From Colocasia esculenta (taxonomy: Eukaryota; Streptophyta; Magnoliopsida; Alismatales; Araceae): a DNA stretch of 64,000 nt. Shown one piece after another: positions 57,966 to 64,000 of this stretch; position 1 is the stretch's first letter; each line of letters begins with the position of its first letter. The position numbers and the translations under genes were made by a program. The stretch is from NCBI GenBank assembly GCA_014218235.1, contig CM024761.1, positions 90,149,968 through 90,213,967 of the forward strand, written 5' to 3'. A model generated the notes under the pieces. It searched no databases, was not told the origin of the DNA, and was given only the letters and a program-made list of their open reading frames with translations.

Positions 57966-60069
57966 TCACCTAAAAGAATTAAAAGCATACTCAAACAAGT
58001 ATGGATACGCTTTTATCATCTCATCTGCTAATTCCCACATATCCACTCCACCTTGCCTATTTTCCCATCTGACTTTCACTACTTCAATTTCTTTATTTCT
58101 GAGCTTCTGGGTTCTGCGACCTGTAATCTGCACTGAATATTCTGGCATTGTCATGTCTGACATCAAATCATCTCTTTGATAACTGACCACCTGGGTCGGA
58201 TCTTTGATATACTTCCTTAGCATTGAGACATGGAATACGTCATGTGCATCTGTAAAATCTGCTGGCAGATCCAATTTATATGTTGTTTCACCTAATCTTT
58301 CTTTTATTTGAAATGGCCCAACATATCTCGAACTCAACTTGCCTCTCTTGTTGAACCTGAGCACACCCTTGGTAGGAGAAACCTTCAAGAAAATATAATC
58401 TCCAATTTCAAATTGCAAAGGCCTGCGTCTGGTGTCTGCATAACTTTTCTGGCGACTCTGTGCTGTTTGAAGCTTCTCTTTAATGAATTTCACTATCTCT
58501 GCACACTGCCGAATTAGCTCTGGACCAATAACCTGCCTCTCTCCTACCTCATGCCAATTCAATGGCGTCCTACACGGTCTACCATACAATGCCTCATACG
58601 GTGCCATTCCAATACTTGCATGATGACTGTTATTGTAGGTGAATTCTACCATGCTCAAGTGACGCTCCCAAATACCTCCCCAAACTAAACAACAAGCTCT
58701 CAACATGTCTTCAATAGTCTGGATGGTCCTCTCTGTTTGCCCATCTGTCTGAGGATGATATGCTGAGTTGTACCTCAACTCGATGTTGACTACCCTCTGC
58801 AAACTCCTCCAAAAACCTGATGTGAACCTGGGATCTCAATCTGAAACAATGGTGACTGGAATCCCATGCAATGGTACTATTCTTTCCACATAATTTGCCT
58901 AATCTATCCACTGACCAAGACATACTTACTGGCAATAATCTGCAAACTTTGGTCAATCTGTCCACAAAAACCCAAATACCATTGTGCCCACTTGACCTGG
59001 GCAAACCAACTATGAAATCCATGGCAATATCGTCCCATTTCCACTGTGGAATGGGCAATGGCTGCAACAGTCCACCTGGTCTCTGGTGCTCTGCTTTAAT
59101 CTGCTGACACACTGCACATCTTGCTATAAATTCTGCAATTTCTCTTTTCATATTCGGCCACCAGAAGTGCTTCTTCATATCCTGATACATCTTTGTGCTA
59201 CTTGGATGAATGGTGTACCTGGACCTGTGAGCCTCTTCCAACACTTTCTGTCTGACCTCGGCATCTGCTGGAACATATAATCGACCCTTGAGTCTGACTA
59301 CACTGTCATTATCAAGTGTCACTTCTTCCATTCTCACAATATCTGCCAAACTATCATTTGTCCCTTGTGCTTCCACTATCTGCCAGTATAGGGAAGGTTC
59401 CATTGCACTGCTTGCTAATATTGCTCTTCGCTGACTATTCGGCACATACAATGAATTATCTGCCACATCTTCATACAATTTCCATTCTCTGATCATAAGT
59501 TGATTCATAACTGTCTTTCTACTCAGTGCATCTACCACTACATTAGCTTTGCCTGGACGGTATGCCAAACTGAAATCATAGTGTTTCAAATACTCCATCC
59601 ACCTGCGCTATCTCAAATTCAAATCTTTCTAGGAGAAAATATACTTCAAGCTCTTATGATCAGTGAATATCTCGAACCTTTCTCCATACAAGTAGTGTCG
59701 CCAAATCTTTAGTGCAAACACAACTGCTGCCAATTCTAAATCATGTGTCAGATAATTCTCTTCATACTTTTTTAACTGTCTGGATGCATATGCTATCACC
59801 TTGCCATGTTGCATTAACACTGCTCCCAAACCTCTCTTGGACGCATCTGTGTACAAAACGAACCTGCCACTACCTGATGGAATCTCTAATATCGGTGCTA
59901 TGGTAAGCCTCTTTTTCAACTCTACAAAACTGCGCTTACAATCTGAGGACCACACAAAGGGTACTCCTTTCCTTGTCAACCTTGTCATTGGAGCTGCTAT
60001 CTTCGAAAAACCTGGATGAACTGTATGTAATAACCTGCAAGACCCAGAAAACTTATAATCTCTGATACT
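57966..60069 (-). pseudogene. Ty3/gypsy chromovirus pol E (RNase H, integrase, chromodomain)
   Basis: Minus strand, C-terminal half of pol. The end of RT (FSKIAAPMTRLTRKG) lies next to the truncation. RNase H follows (LYTDASKRGLGAVLMQ near 59860; DHKSLKYIFS). Next is the integrase zinc finger (HPSSTKMYQD ... CAVC), then the integrase core (WKWDDIAMDFIVGLP; DGQTERTIQTIED), a GKLSSRYVGPFQI block, and a chromodomain-like tail VVKVRWENRQGGVDMWE. Two TAG stops at about 59628 and 59610 sit where CAG would be expected. One frameshift near 58900 breaks the integrase core. Left of RT the gene is cut at 60070 by another element's LTR. Confidence 0.9.
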
Positions 60070-61464
60070 TGTAATCACGGGATTGTGCTCCCTTTGAAAA
60101 ATTATGAATATGAAGGATTAGGAAATGTACCGTGATCGCCACCAAGTAGTCGCCCTAAGATGTGGATGATGGGATGGCTGACTACGTTGGAAAAGGAAAA
60201 GAGAAGAGAAGGCGTTCCTGTGAACGCGACAGAAGAGTCGTCGCTATGCGTGTACCTGAACGCGACGTGAGGGACGGCACCTTCTGGGTCGCGACAGCTT
60301 AGTCATCGCCTTCTTCTTCTGTGGATGAAGATTGGGGTTCTGATCTTCCTGCTCCTCAGCCGGCCGAGGGGCAAGAGTCTCACGCCTCTCTAGTCTTTAG
60401 GTACCTGCCAAGATAAAAAAAACAGAGAAAAACCCCTTAGAACTCGTGTATAGAAGATCTATTCAATGAAGAACATGTAAACATGCATTAAACAGGAGGG
60501 AACTCACATGATTGGGGTTTTTAACCTCTGTGGGTGTTAAAGATGGTTGTGTGGTATTTGTTCTAATGAAAATCTATGAAAAGAAACAAACTATGCATGC
60601 ATGAATTGAAAGAAATAATGCGAAGAAGGGGAGAGGGATTGTATAGCCAGTGGAAAAATGCCCTGGAGGGCTCTTCCTGGTCGTCTGGAGGGGAAGCTCT
60701 CTTCTTCGGAGTTAGAGCTCTCGGGGAGAGGAAGAAGCAGACTCTAGCCTTGCCCTAAAAGACGGAGTATTGAGGTAGTTATAGGTGATTATTCCTGGAA
60801 GGGCTGTGAGAGGAATAACGGGCAAGAGTCCAGGTTTGGGTAGGTATGGCCGTGCGTGGGCGATTGGAACTCGGAAAGGAGGCTTTAAGGAAGGTCTCCA
60901 CGAGGTTTGGTAGGATTTGGACGCGATTTGGACAATCAAAAGAGGGAATATCCATGTGTGGCATGAGTCCAAGTTAGGCTCGGAAAGGATCTTCTGCATG
61001 AGGTCCAGAACGCGACGGCCTTATGGTCGGCTTCAAGAACGCGACGCCTCGATACGTCGCCTTCCTTATAAGGAAGGAGACTTTAAGTCATTTTGGTGAT
61101 TTTTCAGGGAATTAAAATGCCTTTTTATGAGCGCGACGTATCGAATTGTCGTCTTCTTGAACGCGACAGTGGTGCCGTCGCCTTCAGGGCCTTTTCAGCA
61201 TGCGGCCATGCAAAGTGTTCGATCTCCATGCACGGGTATCAAAATGACATACGGTTTGAAACGCCAGACTCTTGACTCAGAGAAATACAAGATGATGATG
61301 AAGAGGATTGATTTCGACCAGGAAGACGCCCCATCAGGGCGATGAACTGATGAAAAGGATGTCATGATCGGAGAAAGCCAGCTTGTCGATGACGAGTCAA
61401 CGTGGGGCATTGATGATATGACAAGAAATTTACTCGACTTATGGGTCAGAAATGGGTGTCTACA
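60070..61464 (-). repeat. 3' LTR D of a gypsy-type element (same family as solo LTR B)
   Basis: 1395 bp. Minus strand starts TGTAGACACCCATTTC (61464) and ends CCCGTGATTACA (60070). Aligns by eye with 46515-47862 over most of its length (ACCGTGATCGCCACCAA, CTTCCTGCTCCT, GGTCAGAAATGG). GAACGCGAC/GTCGCCTTC pairs near 60210-60310, 61010-61065 and 61130-61190. Left target copy would be ATACT (60065-60069). Confidence 0.88.
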
Positions 61465-61485
61465 GATTGCCCCTCCTTGATGCCT
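61465..61485 (-). other. Polypurine tract of element D
   Basis: Minus strand GGCATCAAGGAGGGGCAATC directly before TGTAGACACC. Such a tract fixes the element on the minus strand with its body to the right. Confidence 0.8.
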
Positions 61486-62837
61486 GCTTTGCAAGGGAGT
61501 GGAGCGGTAGTGGAGCGAAGATGGTATGAAATGACGATGTAGTGGAATGAAGTGAAATGAGCTGAAAAGTGGGCATCAAGGTAAAGAGAGACCCATTCTG
61601 ACTGAATAAGCAGCGAGAATTATCCGGCTAACTTCGAACACGGCTAGGAACAGAATGCGAGGATGGTTCCAATTTGGGACGAATAAAGATCAAAAGAAAA
61701 GAAATGATCAACCTCCTGATTCAAGAGGTACCCTGGCTATCTTTAGCGTGCAGGTTTCATTCATTAGGGGATAGGTGCTGCCCGGCGGGTCGATTCGACT
61801 CTGGCCTTTGAGCGATTCACGACTAATGAGCGGATCGGGGATAAAGGATGACTGTTATAATGAATGGTGATGAGAGGAATCCTGAGTAGGAACCATACTG
61901 GCAAACTGGACCGAGCAGCTAGCTCGAGGGAAGCTTTCAAATTCAGAAATGGAATGCAATTCTTGTCCGAGGAATTTAGGATCTAGGTTGAGACATCATT
62001 GGGAAGCTGAATTTGACAAATCATGAAGCATGAAGCTCAAAATTCCTAAATGATGTATGCTGAGCTAAATGAAAAGAAATCATAAAAACAAATGCAAAGA
62101 AAAGGAGAAAATAACAAATATTCAAGGATAATATTGCTAGACAATATAAGCAAGGGTCAAGACACTTCGCATCCCCGGCGTGCGATAGAATCCATCGTCC
62201 CCGAGTCACACCTAACGGCCTATCCAGCGATTAGCAGTGTGCACCTAGATCATCCTTGTTTTTGGTGAAGGGGAACTCAGATCCCGAAACACACTAAGAA
62301 CCAGCCGGTCCTTGAGACGATATAATAGCGTAGATACCATATAGTAATGCGGAGGGATTAGGGTTAGAGATACTTACCTGCACTTACTTGACGAACCATC
62401 ACTTTTTTTCGGATTTTCTGATTTTTATGGATTTTTCTGCATTTTCTGATTTTTATAGATTTTTAATAAAGAAAGCAATAAAGATAGGATACAAAATGAA
62501 ACGCACCAAATAATGAACAAACATTGAAGCATATGTGCAAACATCGTGAGATGCAATTAATCACAAAGAAATAGGCATGATAGTGTGCTCTGATCAGAAC
62601 GCGACATGGGGGAGGTCGCTACCCTTGTCTTAAGAAGGCGACACTGCCTGTGTCGCCACCCTGAAGGCGACATATCGACATGTCGCTTTCACAGGTTTCT
62701 CAGCCTGAGCTCAAAACCTGCAACCTGAGCATTGCAATTTGATTCCCATTTGGACTCTTAATGCTCTCTCAATCAAAGTCCCACTCCTATTAGTTCTTGC
62801 CTACCCTTTCCAACCATGAATAGGAGTCTTATGGCTC
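61486..62837. other. Non-coding internal region of element D
   Basis: No coding similarity. Holds a short tandem repeat ATTTTCTGATTTTTAT (62412 and 62442) and, at 62598-62690, GAACGCGAC, GAAGGCGAC and GTCGC words like those in the LTRs. Lies between the polypurine tract and the antisense gene; may contain that gene's upstream region. Confidence 0.55.
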
Positions 62838-62845
62838 TATAAATA
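62838..62845 (+). promoter_or_regulatory. TATA box of the antisense gene
   Basis: TATAAATA in CTCTATAAATAAGG, 76 bp before the ATG and followed by a CT-rich leader (CTTCTCTCTTCTTCTC), a typical plant pol II promoter layout. Confidence 0.65.
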
Positions 62846-62913
62846 AGGGGGAGGAGAGGCCAAATTCGCAGCTCACCCTTCTCTCTTCTTCTCTTCAACC
62901 TCTTCAAGCTCTC

Positions 62914-63989
62914 ATGGCCATGAAGAGAGCTCTAAGTGCTTCTATGGGTGAGGAGGCGTCTTATGAAGGTCCGAAGCGAGCCCGGACGACCTATGATGCT
63001 CTTGTGAGGTTGACGGACGTCCCCAAGCATCTGAGCAGGAGCAAGGAAGTGAGAGAGGTAAGTTGTTTGATGTTTTCAAATTTCAATGAATTTTCCTGCG
63101 AATTTCATCATTAATTTTGTTCTTCTTCTTCCTCCTTTCTCTTTTGCCTTTTTCTTCGTCTCCTCTAGCTCTTCCCGGCTCCCGCCTCTATTCCAAGCTA
63201 ACGTGGATCACCCCCATGATAAAAGCCTTACCTATGTTTGTAATCCGATTCTTGAGAGAGTGGGGTTTGGGTGGGGTTTTGATAGCGGCCCATAACTACC
63301 ATAAGATCTCTTTTGATTGGCATAGTATCACGGCCTTGATAGAACTTTGGCACCCTCAAACCCATACTTTCATTTTTCCCAAATTTGAGGCGACCATCCT
63401 TCTTGAGGAGGTCGAGGCCTCCTTGGCTCTCCCTAAGACCAAGCGAGGGGATGAGCAAAATATTTGCTATACCGTCGAGCCCATCAACCCGAAGCTAATT
63501 TTAGGTGAGTTCATGACCGATCCCGGGGATGTGTATACCATGATTAGCCCACAAACCATCCATCTTGTGCCGTTGTCTAAGTGGGTCATATCCAAATGCA
63601 AGGACAAGAGCGTAGACCACCATGAAATAGCGAAGGCCGTAGCCATATGTTTGTGTGGAGTGGTCCTCTTCCCATCTATGGATCACCTCATAGACTACGC
63701 AAGTTTGAGTGCTATAAGCGGGGTATGGCGGGGACTCTCACTCTCTCATGCTGTGTTGGCTTACCTATATGCGGGTCTTACCTCGGCCTCTACGGGGGGT
63801 TCACTCTACGGCTCTATGATCCTTTTGGAGTGTTGGTCGGGGGTGAGGATAAAGTTCAAGCCTGTAGACAACCCCACTACCGATAGCCAGATTTTTGGGT
63901 GCCATCCACTATGCTTCATTGGCGGGGTGGCCAAATTCCCCGATAAGGTTGTGTGCAGGACGGTAGACAAGAAGACAAGGAGTGCATGA
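62914..63989 (+). CDS. Plant-mobile-domain-like protein, antisense ORF in gypsy-type element D
   Basis: Proposed two exons: 62914-63057 (48 codons) and 63198-63989 (263 codons and TGA), joined by a 140-bp intron with GTAAGT donor and a CCAAG acceptor after a T-rich tract. Both phases agree. Exon 1 is Lys/Arg-rich (GPKRARTTYD). Exon 2 reads LTWITPMIKALPMF, HSITALIELWHPQTHTF, FEATILLEEVEASLALP and AVAICLCGVVLFP, which resembles the plant mobile domain found in MAIN-like proteins and in some plant transposable elements. At 311 residues it is shorter than most such proteins; the TGA near the window edge may be premature. It is on the opposite strand to its host element, between the expected pol and the 3' LTR. 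Splicing is inferred, not shown. Confidence 0.6.
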
Positions 63990-64000
63990 CGCCTTTATCT

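Larger units (their letters stand above)
30100..64000 (+). mobile_element. Degenerate CACTA (En/Spm-type) transposon, host of the right half of the window
   Basis: Pieces of one TnpD-like gene and one TnpA-like gene lie in order on the plus strand at 30100-30462, 46294-46514, 50310-51290, 51850-52834, 53388-53510 and 53621-55721. They are separated by insertions with perfect target duplications. When an insertion is mentally removed, the coding frame continues directly across the junction (for example across 46514/50310). The left terminus was not found and the right end lies beyond the window. Confidence 0.85.

Noticed and set aside
63117..63197. Start codon at 63117 for the antisense gene
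   Set aside because: It would give a Phe/Leu/Pro-rich start lying in a T-rich tract that reads better as the 3' part of an intron; the upstream ATG at 62914 has a TATA box, a leader and a good GTAAGT donor in phase.

Overview
The window reads as plant nuclear DNA made almost entirely of nested transposable elements; it is probably a monocot, judging only from the very GC-rich third positions of the one gene-like stretch near 22.6-23.7 kb. I see no intact single-copy host gene. Host-gene remnants are a broken GH17 beta-1,3-glucanase (22596-23841) and a truncated chloroplast dicarboxylate-transporter fragment (28284-28680).

Left block (1-20.9 kb): the 3' end of a Sirevirus-like Ty1/copia element (decayed extra ORF, polypurine tracts, 2.07 kb LTR ending at 5387) sits inside a decayed Ty3/gypsy chromovirus pol (5388-8780, + strand). 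The gypsy 3' LTR starts at 8827 and is split by a complete 9.4 kb minus-strand element with 3.5 kb LTRs and only a gag remnant (10210-19655, target-site duplication GGAAC, PBS and PPT visible). Middle block (20.9-30 kb): AT-rich sequence, a small hAT-type MITE with two SINE-like inserts, the GH17 pseudogene, one terminus of a CACTA element, a non-autonomous hAT-like element hosting a 5'-truncated L1-type LINE, and the transporter fragment.

Right block (30.1-64 kb): one degenerate CACTA transposon (TnpD-like, then TnpA-like gene, + strand) is the host of successive insertions. In order: solo LTR A (30463-46293, TSD TGCTC), which itself hosts a nearly complete minus-strand Sirevirus (31564-44472, TSD GCCAA); solo LTR B (46515-47862, TSD GGGAG); solo LTR C (47870-50309, TSD GAGGT); a 0.55 kb unidentified insert; a hAT MITE (52835-53387, TSD GTTTGAAG); and a minus-strand gypsy chromovirus (from 55722). 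That gypsy is interrupted at 60070 by a further gypsy-type element whose 3' LTR is of the same family as solo LTR B. This last element carries, antisense to itself, a gene with TATA box, intron and a plant-mobile-domain-like product (62914-63989).

The most interesting signals are: (1) three regularly spaced stem-loops in the transcribed part of both Sirevirus LTR types, with paired stem changes; (2) the very large extra ORF downstream of pol, open for 1154 codons while gag and pol are broken; (3) the antisense plant-mobile-domain gene; (4) short palindromic or inverted motifs (GAACGCGAC/GTCGCCTTC, CTGTCGACAG, AACGAYTT) in arrays inside LTRs of several families. All family names come from recognising motifs by eye; no database search was possible.
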